From Leucobacter chromiireducens subsp. solipictus (GTDB taxonomy: Bacteria; Actinomycetota; Actinomycetes; Actinomycetales; Microbacteriaceae): DNA of 64,000 nt. Made by a program: the position numbers and the translations under genes. The stretch is taken from the NCBI RefSeq assembly GCF_016758195.1, contig NZ_QYAC01000006.1, positions 1 to 64,000 of the forward strand, in the 5' to 3' direction. Below the pieces are notes generated by a model, which saw only the letters and a program-made list of their open reading frames with translations, was not told where the DNA came from and did not search any database. Shown here piece by piece: positions 25,821 to 34,086 of this stretch (the stretch's first letter is position 1; each line of letters opens with the position of its first letter).

Positions 25821-27989
25821 GTGGAATCCAACGTAGAAGACCAGAACACCCCCGCCGCGAGCGAGGAAGCGCCGGCACCGCGCCGTCGCGCCTCGCGTCG
25901 CGTCAGCGCAGCCGCTGGCGCGACCGCGGAGGCCGCGGCCGTCCTCGCTGCACCCGCAGCGGAGGCGACCGCGCCCGAAGCCGCCGCGGCACCCGCCGCC
26001 GAGGCACCCGCCGCCGCGGCACCCGCTGCTGAGGCACCCGCTGCTGAGGCGCCAGCAGCCGAGGCCGCGCCGAAGAAGCGCGCGACGCGCACGCGGAAGA
26101 AGGCGGAGCCCGTCGAGACGCCCGCCGCGGAGACGGCAGACGCCGCGCAGGCTCCCGACGCTGCGGCTGACGCGCCGGCCGAGGAGGCCGCCGCCGAGCC
26201 CGCGCCGAAGAAGCGCGCGACGCGGAGCCGGAAGAAGGCCGAGCCCGCTGAGGCCCCGGCAGCTGAGGCTACCGATGCCGCCGAGGCGGCACCGGCTGCC
26301 GCCGAAGCTCCGGCCGCCGCAGCCGAGACGCCGGCCGAGGCACCCGCCGAGCCGGTGAAGCGCACGCGGAGCCGCCGTGCAAAGAGCGAGCCCGCGGACG
26401 CCACCGCGACGGACGCGGCAGCCGCGGACACCGCCGCAGCCCCGACCGAGACCCCCGCCGAGGCACCCGCCGAGACGGCTCAGGCCGAGTCCACCTCGGA
26501 TGACTCCGCGAAGAGCGCGGACTCGAAGAACGAGGCGGGCGAGGGCGAGAAGCCGAGCCGCAACCGCCGCACCCGCGGCCGCGGTGCGAAGACCGAAACG
26601 CCGGATGCCGCCGAGCAGGGCGAGCCGGAGTCGGATGCCGAGGAGACCGGCCGGGGTCGCGGCCAGTCGCAGAACGGCGACAAGGGTCGGCAGAACGGCC
26701 AGAATAACGGCCAGAACGGCCAGAACGGCCAGAACGGCCAGAACAGCGGCCAGAACGGCCCCGCGGACAAGGGCGGTTCGGAGAGCTCCAGCCGTTCGAG
26801 CCGCACCCGGCAGCGCGATCGCAAGCGTCGCGGATCCGGCGACGATCTTGAGCCGGAACTCACCGAGGATGACGTTCTGCTGCCGATCGCCGGCATCCTG
26901 GACGTGCTCGACAACTACGCCTTCGTGCGCACGAGCGGGTACCTCCCCGGCACGAGCGACGTGTATGTGTCGCTCGGCCAGGTCAAGAAGTACGGCCTGC
27001 GCCGCGGCGACGCGGTGGTGGGCGCGATCCGCCAGCCCCGCGAGGGCGAGTCGGGGAGCCGTCAGAAGTACAACGCCATCGTCAAGATCGACGCGGTGAA
27101 CGGGCGCACGCTCGAGGAGACCGACACCCGCGTCGACGCGGCCGACCTGACGCCGATCTACCCGGACACCCGCTTGCGTCTCGAGGGAACGCCGAGCCCC
27201 GCGCTCGGTCGCGCCATCGACCTCGTGGCCCCCATCGGGCTGGGCCAGCGCGGCCTGATCGTGGTGCCCGCGCGCACCGCGGGCACCCCGATCCTGACCG
27301 AGCTCGCCGAGGCCGTCCGGGCCAACGCGCCCGAGGCACACCTGATGCTGGTGCTCGCCGATGCGCAGCCCGAGGACGTCACGCACCTCCAGCGCACGGT
27401 GCGCGGCGAGGTCGTCGCGGCCTCCTTCGACCGCCCGGCCGAGGACCAGGCCACCGTCGCGGAGCTCTCCATCGAGCGCGCCAAGCGGATGCTCGAGCTC
27501 GGCCACGACGTGGTCGTGCTCATCGACTCGCTCAACCGTTTCGCCCGGGCCTACGCGCAGGCGCAGCACGGCCAGGCCCGCCCGGCCCACGACGAGATCG
27601 ACGAGTTCGCGCTCGGCCAGATCATGAAGCTGCTCGCCGCCGCGCGCAACGTGGAGAACGGGGGCTCGCTCACGATTCTTGCCACTGCGCAGCACGGCAC
27701 CGGCCTGCCCGCAGATCAGACGCTGCTCCGCGAGGCGCGCCGCGTCGTCAACAGCGAGATCCGGATCGGCAAGACCCGTGCGGGCATCGCCCCGACCGTG
27801 CAGCTCGCCAAGTCGCGCACCGCGAACGCCGCGGCCATGCTGAGCGCGGACGAGTCCAGCGTCCTCGGCCTGCTCCGCGAAGCGCTGCAGGACGACGACG
27901 CCGAACAGCAGCTCGTGAAGCGCATCCGCGAGACCGCGTCGAACGCCGCGCTCCTCGCCGAGGTGCAGCGCGCCGGCGGCCTCTCCTAA
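25821..27989 (+). CDS. rho: divergent Rho-like factor lacking Walker A lysine (722 aa)
   Basis: The gene sits at the normal actinobacterial rho position, between thrB and prfA. GTG at 25821 follows AAAGGAAG. Residues 1-340 are low complexity: Ala/Pro/Glu stretches, two PKKRAT-x-RKKAEP boxes (near 84 and 129) and an Asn/Gly/Gln tract at about 288-314; the usual N-terminal Rho_N helices are not seen. Residues 350-445 keep the Rho OB fold (ILDVLDNYAFVRTSGYLPG, DVYVSLGQV). In the ATPase domain the fold is followable (DLVAPIGLGQRGLIV), but the P-loop reads VVPARTAGTP (481-490), putting Gly488 where the essential lysine belongs. The catalytic Glu of DERPEE is Ala515. The R-loop FKGTGN is ARRVVN (639-644) and the SGTRKE arginine-finger region is SRTANA. 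Walker B Asp569 remains. RNA binding is plausible; ATP-driven translocation is not. Confidence 0.85.
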   Translation: MESNVEDQNTPAASEEAPAPRRRASRRVSAAAGATAEAAAVLAAPAAEATAPEAAAAPAAEAPAAAAPAAEAPAAEAPAAEAAPKKRATRTRKKAEPVETPAAETADAAQAPDAAADAPAEEAAAEPAPKKRATRSRKKAEPAEAPAAEATDAAEAAPAAAEAPAAAAETPAEAPAEPVKRTRSRRAKSEPADATATDAAAADTAAAPTETPAEAPAETAQAESTSDDSAKSADSKNEAGEGEKPSRNRRTRGRGAKTETPDAAEQGEPESDAEETGRGRGQSQNGDKGRQNGQNNGQNGQNGQNGQNSGQNGPADKGGSESSSRSSRTRQRDRKRRGSGDDLEPELTEDDVLLPIAGILDVLDNYAFVRTSGYLPGTSDVYVSLGQVKKYGLRRGDAVVGAIRQPREGESGSRQKYNAIVKIDAVNGRTLEETDTRVDAADLTPIYPDTRLRLEGTPSPALGRAIDLVAPIGLGQRGLIVVPARTAGTPILTELAEAVRANAPEAHLMLVLADAQPEDVTHLQRTVRGEVVAASFDRPAEDQATVAELSIERAKRMLELGHDVVVLIDSLNRFARAYAQAQHGQARPAHDEIDEFALGQIMKLLAAARNVENGGSLTILATAQHGTGLPADQTLLREARRVVNSEIRIGKTRAGIAPTVQLAKSRTANAAAMLSADESSVLGLLREALQDDDAEQQLVKRIRETASNAALLAEVQRAGGLS

Positions 27990-28052
27990 GCAGTTCCTCG
28001 CGCTCCGCGACTGATCACGGGTCTTCCCGTCATCCTGCGCGCGCGGAGCCTT

Positions 28053-28086
28053 CCGCGGAGTCCGGCCTCACGGCCGGGCTCCGCGG
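28053..28086. terminator. 15-bp hairpin between rho and prfA
   Basis: CCGCGGAGTCCGGCC at 28053-28067 pairs with 28072-28086 (one T-G pair) around a 4-nt loop. A second smaller C/G inverted repeat follows. There is no T-tract. It could end or attenuate transcription after rho, or stabilise the mRNA end. Confidence 0.5.
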
Positions 28087-28141
28087 GGTCGGCCGCCCGG
28101 CCGGAGCGCAGGATGCTGAGTTTTGATCACCCGGAGGAAAC

Positions 28142-29218
28142 ATGTTCGAACAGGTCGCGGGACTGCTCGCAGAGCACGCCCAGCTGCAGGAAGACCTCGC
28201 CGATCCGGCGCTGCACGCCGACGCGGCGCGCGCCAAGAAGGTGAACCGGCGCTACGCCGAGCTCAGCAAGATCAAGGCCGCGCACGAGCACTGGGTCCAG
28301 CTCGGTGCCGACCTCGAAGCCGCCCGCGAGCTCGCGCGCGAGGACGAGGCGTTCGCCGAGGAGATCCCCGAGCTCGAGGCCGGGCTTGCGGAGGCGCAGG
28401 AGAAGGTGCGCCGACTCCTGATCCCGCGCGATCCCGACGATGCCCGCGACGTGATCCTCGAGATCAAGGGCGGCGAGGGCGGAGCCGAGTCGGCGCTGTT
28501 CGGTGCCGACCTGCTCCGGATGTACATGTACTACGCGGAGTCGAAGGGGTGGAAGACCGAGATCCTCGAGAAGGACGAGAGCGACCTCGGCGGCTACAAG
28601 AACGTGCAGGTTGCGATCAAGGCGAACCCGAGCGATCCGTCGCAGGGGGCCTGGGCGCACCTGAAGTACGAGGGCGGGGTGCACCGGGTGCAGCGCGTCC
28701 CCGTGACCGAGTCGCAGGGTCGCATCCACACCTCGACCACGGGCGTGCTCGTGTACCCCGAGGTGGACGAGCCCGAGGAGGTCGAGATCCACCAGAACGA
28801 CCTCAAGATCGACGTCTACCGCTCCTCCGGCCCCGGCGGGCAGTCGGTGAACACGACGGACTCCGCCGTGCGCATCACGCACCTCCCCACCGGCATCGTT
28901 GTCGCGATGCAGAACGAGAAGAGCCAGCTGCAGAACCGCGAGGCCGGCATGCGCGTGCTCCGCGCCCGCATCCTCGCGCGGCAGCAGGAGGAAGCGGCAG
29001 CCGAGGCCAGCGCGCACCGCTCGAGCCAGATCCGCACCATGGATCGCTCGGAGCGCATCCGCACGTACAACTTCCCGGAGAACCGCATCGCGGACCATCG
29101 GACCGGGTTCAAGGCCTACAACCTCGACCACGTCATGAACGGTGCCCTCGATCCCGTGATCGAATCGTGCATCCGGATGGACGAGGAGTCCCGGCTGGCG
29201 GCGCTCGGCCAGCAGTAG
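28142..29218 (+). CDS. prfA: peptide chain release factor 1 (358 aa)
   Basis: Recognises UAA and UAG stop codons on the ribosome and triggers peptide release. The codon-recognition tripeptide is PVT at residues 187-189 (PxT, RF1 type). The catalytic GGQ loop is at 232-234 in [17 protein letters not shown], the target of PrmC methylation. Length is typical. The ATG at 28142 follows GGAGGAAA. It follows rho after 152 bp containing a hairpin; prmC, which modifies it, lies 3.9 kb downstream. Confidence 0.97.
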   Translation: MFEQVAGLLAEHAQLQEDLADPALHADAARAKKVNRRYAELSKIKAAHEHWVQLGADLEAARELAREDEAFAEEIPELEAGLAEAQEKVRRLLIPRDPDDARDVILEIKGGEGGAESALFGADLLRMYMYYAESKGWKTEILEKDESDLGGYKNVQVAIKANPSDPSQGAWAHLKYEGGVHRVQRVPVTESQGRIHTSTTGVLVYPEVDEPEEVEIHQNDLKIDVYRSSGPGGQSVNTTDSAVRITHLPTGIVVAMQNEKSQLQNREAGMRVLRARILARQQEEAAAEASAHRSSQIRTMDRSERIRTYNFPENRIADHRTGFKAYNLDHVMNGALDPVIESCIRMDEESRLAALGQQ

Positions 29219-29245
29219 CGGGTGCGGGGGCTCGCGCTGGCGCAG

Positions 29246-29251
29246 TACGCT
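29246..29251 (+). promoter_or_regulatory. -10 box of the GNAT gene, leaderless type
   Basis: TACGCT ends 6 nt before the ATG at 29258. The same hexamer and spacing precede the OsmC-like gene. Confidence 0.45.
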
Positions 29252-29257
29252 GAGGGG

Positions 29258-29797
29258 ATGACCGAAACTCAGCTGCCCATCGTGGGCCCCCTCGTTACGC
29301 TCCGCGTTCCCCGGCAGGAGGACCACGCGCCGCTCGTCGCGATTCTCGCCGAGCCCGAGGTGGCGCTCTGGTGGGTCGGCTACACGCCGGAGCGCGTGCA
29401 GGCGGAGTTCATTGACGAGCCGGGCACCACCCGGATCATCGAGGTGGACGGGGAGTGCGCGGGCGTGCTCGTGGTGCTGCGCGGCTCGGACCCCGAGTAC
29501 CCGACCACCGTCATGCACATCTTCATCGGCACCCGCTTCCGCGGTCGCCGGATCGGCGAGGAGGCCCTCGCGCTCGGCATTCGGGCCGAGTTCGCGGCGG
29601 GAATCAGCCGCATCACGCTCGACCCGAACATCCACAACGAGGGCGTGATCCGGAGCTACGAGCGGCTCGGCTTCAAGCGCGTGGGCGTGTTCCGCGACTA
29701 CCAGGTGCGCCCCGGCGGTCACCTGGAAGACGCGATGTTCCTGGATCTCACCCGCAGCGACTTCCCGGACGGCCCGCCGCTGCCGCCCCGCGACTAG
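29258..29797 (+). CDS. GNAT-family N-acetyltransferase, AAC(6')-like (179 aa)
   Basis: An acetyl-CoA-dependent N-acetyltransferase. The acetyl-CoA loop is RFRGRRIGEEAL near residues 95-106. The C-terminal ITLDPNIHNEGVIRSYERLGFKRV segment is the classic GNAT motif B and resembles aminoglycoside 6'-acetyltransferases and Rim-type enzymes. The substrate may be an aminoglycoside, a metabolite or a protein N-terminus; the sequence does not decide, and resistance should not be assumed. ATG at 29258 is preferred over an upstream codon because TACGCT and GAGGGG directly precede it. Confidence 0.8.
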   Translation: MTETQLPIVGPLVTLRVPRQEDHAPLVAILAEPEVALWWVGYTPERVQAEFIDEPGTTRIIEVDGECAGVLVVLRGSDPEYPTTVMHIFIGTRFRGRRIGEEALALGIRAEFAAGISRITLDPNIHNEGVIRSYERLGFKRVGVFRDYQVRPGGHLEDAMFLDLTRSDFPDGPPLPPRD

Positions 29798-29862
29798 CAT
29801 TCGCGCGGGCCGGGGTGCCCGGGGAGCGTCGTCGCGCCGCGGGCGCCCTGACCAGGAGTAGC

Positions 29863-31266
29863 ATGGACGATATGCGATCCGCACGTCCTCTGCTGCCCTG
29901 GATCGTGTGGGGGATCGCGGCGCTGCTCTACTCCGTCGCGGTGATCAATCGTTCCTCTCTCGCCGCGCTCGGCCCGGCCGCGCAGTCGCACTTCGGGATC
30001 GACGCGACCACGCTGTCGCTGTTCCCCATGATTCAGCTCATCGTGTACGCGGCACTGCAGATTCCCGTCGGCGTGCTGCTCGACCGCTTCAGCGCAACGT
30101 CGATGCTGCTCGCGGGATCGCTGCTCATGGTGCTCGGGCAGGTGCTCATGGCGACGGTGCACAACGTGGAGCTCGCGATCCTCGCCCGCGTGCTCGTCGG
30201 AGCGGGCGACGCGTGCACGTTCATCAGCGTGATGCGCCTGCTGCCGGAGTGGTTCGCGGTGCGGCAATTGCCGATCGTGAGCCAGCTCACGGGCCTGATC
30301 GGCCAGGCGGGTCAGCTCGTGTCCGTCGCACCGCTCGCCCTGTTTGTGGACATCGCGGGCTGGTCGAGCGGTTTCCTGGGGCTCGCCGCGGTCGGCCTGC
30401 TGATGACGATCGTGGGCGCGCTGGTGGTGCGGGATCGGCCGGGTGCCGGCACCTTCGCGGAGCGCCTCGTGGGGCGTACCGGCAGGATCACGCGGAACGC
30501 ACGGGGCCTGGGCGGCGGGCTCGCCACGGGCGCGTTCCAGATGCCGCCGCCGAGCACCGAGCTGATCCAGATCGTGGGGGAGCGCTCGCCCCGCAGCGAG
30601 AAGAGCCTGTGGACGCGGGCGCGGCGCCTCCTGCGGATCCCGGGTGTGCGGCTCGCGTACTGGATGCACTTCACCTCGCCGTTTGCGCTGAACGTGTTCC
30701 TGCTGCTCTGGGGCACGCCGTTCCTGGTGGGCGGCGTGGGGCTTTCGCAGCCGGCCGCGGGCGGCCTGCTCAGCCTGACCGTGCTCTCCTCGATGTTCGC
30801 GGGGCTGGTGCTCGGTCCGATCAGTTCGCGGTTCCTGGAGCGCCGGGTGTGGGTGTATTTCGGGATCGTGCTCGCGATCGCGGCGGCCTGGATCGCGGTG
30901 CTCGTGTGGCCGGGCACCCCGCCGACCTGGTTGCTCGTGGTGCTGCTCGTCGTGATGCCGCTCGGCGGCCCCGCGTCGATGATCGCGTTCGAGGTGCTGC
31001 GCTCGCACACGCCACGCAGTTTCACGGGCTTCGCGACTGGCCTCGTGAACACGGCCGGGTTTACCGCGTCGCTGATCGTGATCCTGCTCATCGGGCTGGT
31101 GCTTGACCTCCAGGGGGCGGGCTCGCCGGAGGACTACTCGTTGACCGCGTTCCGGGTGGCGTTCGCCGTGCAGATCCCGTTCTGGGCGCTCGGGATCATC
31201 ATGATCCTGATCGAGCAGCGCCGCACGGGTCGCTGGATGCGCACCCACGGCCGCAGCCTCCGCTAG
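29863..31266 (+). CDS. MFS transporter (467 aa)
   Basis: Twelve predicted membrane helices in two six-helix bundles, joined by a charged loop of about 65 residues (around 205-265). The helix 2-3 loop holds the MFS motif GVLLDRFSA near residues 68-76. Substrate and direction are unknown; the protein most resembles general solute/drug MFS members. Two starts compete. ATG at 29863 has AGGAG four nt upstream. ATG at 29872 lies 7 nt after a TAGCAT box and would be leaderless. The longer form is given. Confidence 0.85.
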   Translation: MDDMRSARPLLPWIVWGIAALLYSVAVINRSSLAALGPAAQSHFGIDATTLSLFPMIQLIVYAALQIPVGVLLDRFSATSMLLAGSLLMVLGQVLMATVHNVELAILARVLVGAGDACTFISVMRLLPEWFAVRQLPIVSQLTGLIGQAGQLVSVAPLALFVDIAGWSSGFLGLAAVGLLMTIVGALVVRDRPGAGTFAERLVGRTGRITRNARGLGGGLATGAFQMPPPSTELIQIVGERSPRSEKSLWTRARRLLRIPGVRLAYWMHFTSPFALNVFLLLWGTPFLVGGVGLSQPAAGGLLSLTVLSSMFAGLVLGPISSRFLERRVWVYFGIVLAIAAAWIAVLVWPGTPPTWLLVVLLVVMPLGGPASMIAFEVLRSHTPRSFTGFATGLVNTAGFTASLIVILLIGLVLDLQGAGSPEDYSLTAFRVAFAVQIPFWALGIIMILIEQRRTGRWMRTHGRSLR

Positions 31267-31282
31267 CCGCACAGCCACCCTG

Positions 31283-31318
31283 CTGCCGCTGCCGCTGCCG
31301 CTGCCGCTGCCGCTGCCG
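31283..31318. repeat. CTGCCG microsatellite, six copies
   Basis: Six exact tandem copies of CTGCCG fill the 81-bp gap between the convergent MFS and cysE genes. It is noncoding and probably slippage-prone. No regulatory role is evident. Confidence 0.9.
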
Positions 31319-31347
31319 CCGCGTCCGCGCGGGGCGCCGCCCCGAGG

Positions 31348-31917
31348 CTAGATCACGTAGAAGTCGGCGGTGTCGGGCTGCTCGGCCCGGGGAGCGCCGC
31401 GCCGCGGGCGCGCCTGCGCGGGGATCCCGGTGAGGGTGGTCCAGGGCGGCGCGGAGCGCACGACAACGGCGTTCGCTCCCACCGCGGAGTCGTGCTCGAG
31501 TTCGATGGCCCCGAGCAGCTTCGCGCCGGCACCCACGATCACCCGATCGCCGAGCGTGGGGTGCCGCTTCCCCGTGCCGTGGCCGGTGCCGCCCAGGGTG
31601 ACGCCGTGGTAGATCAGCACGTCGTCGCCGATCTCTGCCGTTTCCCCGATGACCACGCCCATGCCGTGATCGATGAACAGGCGGCGTCCGATCCGCGCGC
31701 CCGGGTGGATCTCGATCCCCGTGACGAAGCGGGTGAGCTGCGAGATCGCGCGGGGGAGAAAGCGCATGCCGCGCCGCCACAGGGCGTGCGAGAGGCGATG
31801 CCACCACACGGCGTGCAGGCCCGAGTAAATGAAGAACACCTCGGCGCTGCCGCGCGCCGCGGGATCGTGGTCGCGCGCCGCGGCGATGTCCTCACGGATT
31901 CGGGAAAAGATGCTCAC
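31348..31917 (-). CDS. cysE: serine O-acetyltransferase (189 aa)
   Basis: Acetylates L-serine with acetyl-CoA, giving O-acetylserine for CysK. The N-terminal helices carry ARDHDPAARG, followed by a left-handed beta-helix of hexapeptide repeats. The catalytic and binding residues lie in LFIDHGMGVVIGET and YHGVTLGGTG. This is the short form common in Gram-positives. The start is the GTG at 31917, preceded by AGGAGA. It follows cysK in the same direction after a 124-bp gap with a hairpin, so the two steps of cysteine synthesis are linked. Confidence 0.93.
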   Translation of the reverse strand: MSIFSRIREDIAAARDHDPAARGSAEVFFIYSGLHAVWWHRLSHALWRRGMRFLPRAISQLTRFVTGIEIHPGARIGRRLFIDHGMGVVIGETAEIGDDVLIYHGVTLGGTGHGTGKRHPTLGDRVIVGAGAKLLGAIELEHDSAVGANAVVVRSAPPWTTLTGIPAQARPRRGAPRAEQPDTADFYVI

Positions 31918-31980
31918 GCCGTGCGTCTCCTGTTGGGGGTCGGTGTCGGGTGCGGATGGGGCCGTCTCGGGTGCAACAGC

Positions 31981-32007
31981 GGGTCCGGGCAGAATATGCC
32001 CGGACCC
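31981..32007. promoter_or_regulatory. hairpin between cysK and cysE
   Basis: GGGTCCGGGC at 31981-31990 pairs exactly with 31998-32007 around AGAATAT. With no T-tract, it may be a partial terminator or processing stem that sets different levels of CysK and CysE. Confidence 0.5.
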
Positions 32008-32041
32008 GGAGTGTGCGTGACGCCGATGGGGCGCTCGGGGA

Positions 32042-32977
32042 TTAGACCGCGAGGTCTTCGTAGAGCACCGTGGAGAAGTAGCGCTCACCGAAGTCGGGCA
32101 CGATGACCACGATCTTCTTTCCGGCGTTCTCGGGCCGCTGCGCGAGCTGCGTCGCCGCCCACACGGCGGCACCGCCCGAGATGCCCGCGAGAATGCCCTC
32201 GTCGGTGCCGAGCGCCCGCGCCGTGGTGATGGAGTCCGCGAGGGCGACGTCGATGACCTCGTCGTAGACGTCGCGGTCGAGGATCTGGGGCACGAAGTTG
32301 GCGCCGAGGCCCTGGATCTTGTGGGGGCCTGCGGTGCCCTCGGTCAGCAGCGGGGAGTCGACGGGCTCGACCGCGACAACCTGCACCCCGGGGTTCTGGT
32401 CCTTGAGGTAGCCGCCGGCACCCGTGATGGTGCCGCCCGTGCCGATGCCGGCGACGAAGATGTCGACGCCGCCGTCGGTGTCGGCCCAGATCTCGGGTCC
32501 GGTCGTGGCGCGGTGGATCGCCGGGTTTGCGGGGTTCGCGAACTGCTGCGCGAGCACCGCGCCCGGGGTGCTCGCGGCGATCTCCTCGGCCTTCGCGACC
32601 GCACCCTTCATGCCCAGGGGGCCCTCGGTGAGGACGATCTCCGCGCCGTAGGCGGCGAGCAGCTTGCGGCGCTCCACGCTCATGGTCTCCGGCATTGTGA
32701 GGATCACGCGGTAGCCGCGGGCCGCGCCGACAAACGCGAGCGCGATGCCGGTGTTGCCGCTCGTGCCCTCCACGATGGTTCCGCCCGGGGCGAGCGCACC
32801 CGACTGCTCAGCGGCGTCGATGATCGCGATCCCGATGCGGTCCTTCACCGAGCCCGCGGGGTTGTAAAACTCGAGCTTCGCGAAGACCTCGGCACCGGCG
32901 TCCCCCGTGACCCGATTGAGTCGAACGAGCGGGGTGTTGCCGAATGCCTGCGTGATGTTGTCGTACGTCCGTGCCAT
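32042..32977 (-). CDS. cysK: cysteine synthase A (311 aa)
   Basis: A fold-type II PLP enzyme that makes cysteine from O-acetylserine and sulfide. The PLP lysine is Lys45 in [12 protein letters not shown], the phosphate-binding TSGNTG is at 69-74 and the active-site GTGGTITG loop is near residue 176. The C-terminus is complete but ends in -LAV rather than Ile. ATG at 32977 has GAGGAGG upstream. TATAGT at 33020-33015 (minus) is the likely -10 box. It heads the cysK-cysE pair. Confidence 0.95.
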   Translation of the reverse strand: MARTYDNITQAFGNTPLVRLNRVTGDAGAEVFAKLEFYNPAGSVKDRIGIAIIDAAEQSGALAPGGTIVEGTSGNTGIALAFVGAARGYRVILTMPETMSVERRKLLAAYGAEIVLTEGPLGMKGAVAKAEEIAASTPGAVLAQQFANPANPAIHRATTGPEIWADTDGGVDIFVAGIGTGGTITGAGGYLKDQNPGVQVVAVEPVDSPLLTEGTAGPHKIQGLGANFVPQILDRDVYDEVIDVALADSITTARALGTDEGILAGISGGAAVWAATQLAQRPENAGKKIVVIVPDFGERYFSTVLYEDLAV

Positions 32978-33014
32978 GAGCCAGGGTCCTCCTCGGGTTG
33001 GTCGATCCACTCAA

Positions 33015-33020
33015 ACTATA
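33015..33020 (-). promoter_or_regulatory. -10 box of cysK
   Basis: TATAGT on the minus strand lies 38 nt before the cysK ATG in an A+T-rich patch, leaving room for a leader with a ribosome-binding site. Confidence 0.45.
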
Positions 33021-33119
33021 GCTCCACCTTATTCCACGAGTATGTATGCGTTATGGGATATTGCGGCGTGTGACGGCCCGTGGCGCGGCGGACACGATCC
33101 GCTGTGGGAGAGTGGGGGA

Positions 33120-34007
33120 GTGCAGGATGCGGAACACACGGAGATGGGCGCGGCGATCGCGCGGATGCAGGCGATGCTCGCGGCGGGCGGGATCGAGGAT
33201 CCGGCCGCCGACGTCGAGCTGATTCTCGCCCACGTGCTCGGCGTCAGCCGCGGCCGCGTGCAGGCGCTCACCGTGATGGGGGAGTCGCTCACGGGGGCGC
33301 AGTGGGACGCTGCGCGGGAACTCGCCGAGGAACGGGCGCGGCGCACCCCGCTCCAGCACCTGACAGGGCGGGCGCCGTTCCGGACGATCGAGCTCTCGGT
33401 CGGCCCCGGCGTGTTTGTGCCCCGGCCGGAAACCGAGACGGTCGCGCAGTTCGCGATCGATGCCCTGCAGCTCGTCCCCTCCGCCGCGCCCATCGCGGTC
33501 GACCTGTGTACCGGGAGCGGAGCGATCGCGCTGGCCCTCGCCCATGAGGTGCCCACGGCGCGGGTGTGGGCGGTGGAGAAGAGCCGCGAGGCGCACGCCT
33601 GGGCGGAACGCAACGTGTCCGAGTGGGGCGACGGGCGGGTGACCCTGCTCCGCGGCGATGTGGCCAGGCTGGGGGCGCTCCCCGAGATCGGGGCGCTCCA
33701 GGGCACCGTGGACGTGCTGATCTCGAACCCGCCCTACGTGCCCGCGGACATGGTGCCGCGGGACCCCGAGGTCCGCGACCACGATCCGGAACTCGCGCTG
33801 TACGGCGGGGCGGACGGCCTCGACGTGGTGCGCATCATCAGCCGGGCCGCCCGGGAGCTGGTGCGCCCCGGCGGCCTCCTCGTGCTGGAACACGCGGAAC
33901 TGCAGGGGGCGGCGATTCGCGAACTGCTCGCCGCCGACGGCTGGCGGGCCGCGGCAACCCACCCGGATCTGACGGGCCGGGATCGCGCGACCACCGCGCT
34001 GCGGTAG
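33120..34007 (+). CDS. prmC: release factor glutamine methyltransferase (295 aa)
   Basis: Uses S-adenosylmethionine to methylate the glutamine of the GGQ motif in release factors. The SAM-binding motif LCTGSGAIAL is at 129-138 and the catalytic NPPY at 203-206. The N-terminal helical domain with the conserved PLQHLTGRAPF is present. The GTG at 33120 is preferred because GGGAG lies upstream; an ATG at 33144 is a weaker alternative. It belongs to the conserved prfA-prmC-sua5 segment, here interrupted by the GNAT, MFS and cys genes. Confidence 0.93.
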   Translation: MQDAEHTEMGAAIARMQAMLAAGGIEDPAADVELILAHVLGVSRGRVQALTVMGESLTGAQWDAARELAEERARRTPLQHLTGRAPFRTIELSVGPGVFVPRPETETVAQFAIDALQLVPSAAPIAVDLCTGSGAIALALAHEVPTARVWAVEKSREAHAWAERNVSEWGDGRVTLLRGDVARLGALPEIGALQGTVDVLISNPPYVPADMVPRDPEVRDHDPELALYGGADGLDVVRIISRAARELVRPGGLLVLEHAELQGAAIRELLAADGWRAAATHPDLTGRDRATTALR

Positions 34008-34072
34008 CCCGGCCCCCGCGCCCGCCGCGCACGATCTCGGTCCGGAGCGACCCACGCCCAGCCGCGCAGGAG

Positions 34073-34078
34073 TAGCAT
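34073..34078 (+). promoter_or_regulatory. -10 box of the Sua5/YrdC gene, leaderless type
   Basis: TAGCAT ends 8 nt before the ATG at 34087. The surrounding CAGGAGTAGCAT string also precedes the MFS gene at 29863. Confidence 0.4.
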
Positions 34079-34086
34079 TGATCGCT

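Noticed and set aside
27240..27300. Frameshift or assembly error as the cause of the broken Rho P-loop
   Set aside because: Flanking residues stay in register on both sides with no insertion or deletion, and three other active-site patches are also changed.
25608..27695. A 695-codon frame antisense to rho
   Set aside because: Leu/Gly/Arg-rich complement of the Ala/Pro-rich rho arm; no independent support.
29258..29797. GNAT called as an aminoglycoside resistance gene
   Set aside because: Only general GNAT/AAC(6')-like motifs are visible; substrate residues cannot be assigned.
31267..31347. CTGCCG microsatellite as a phase-variation switch
   Set aside because: It lies between gene ends, not in a promoter or coding start, and the 6-bp unit would not shift a frame.
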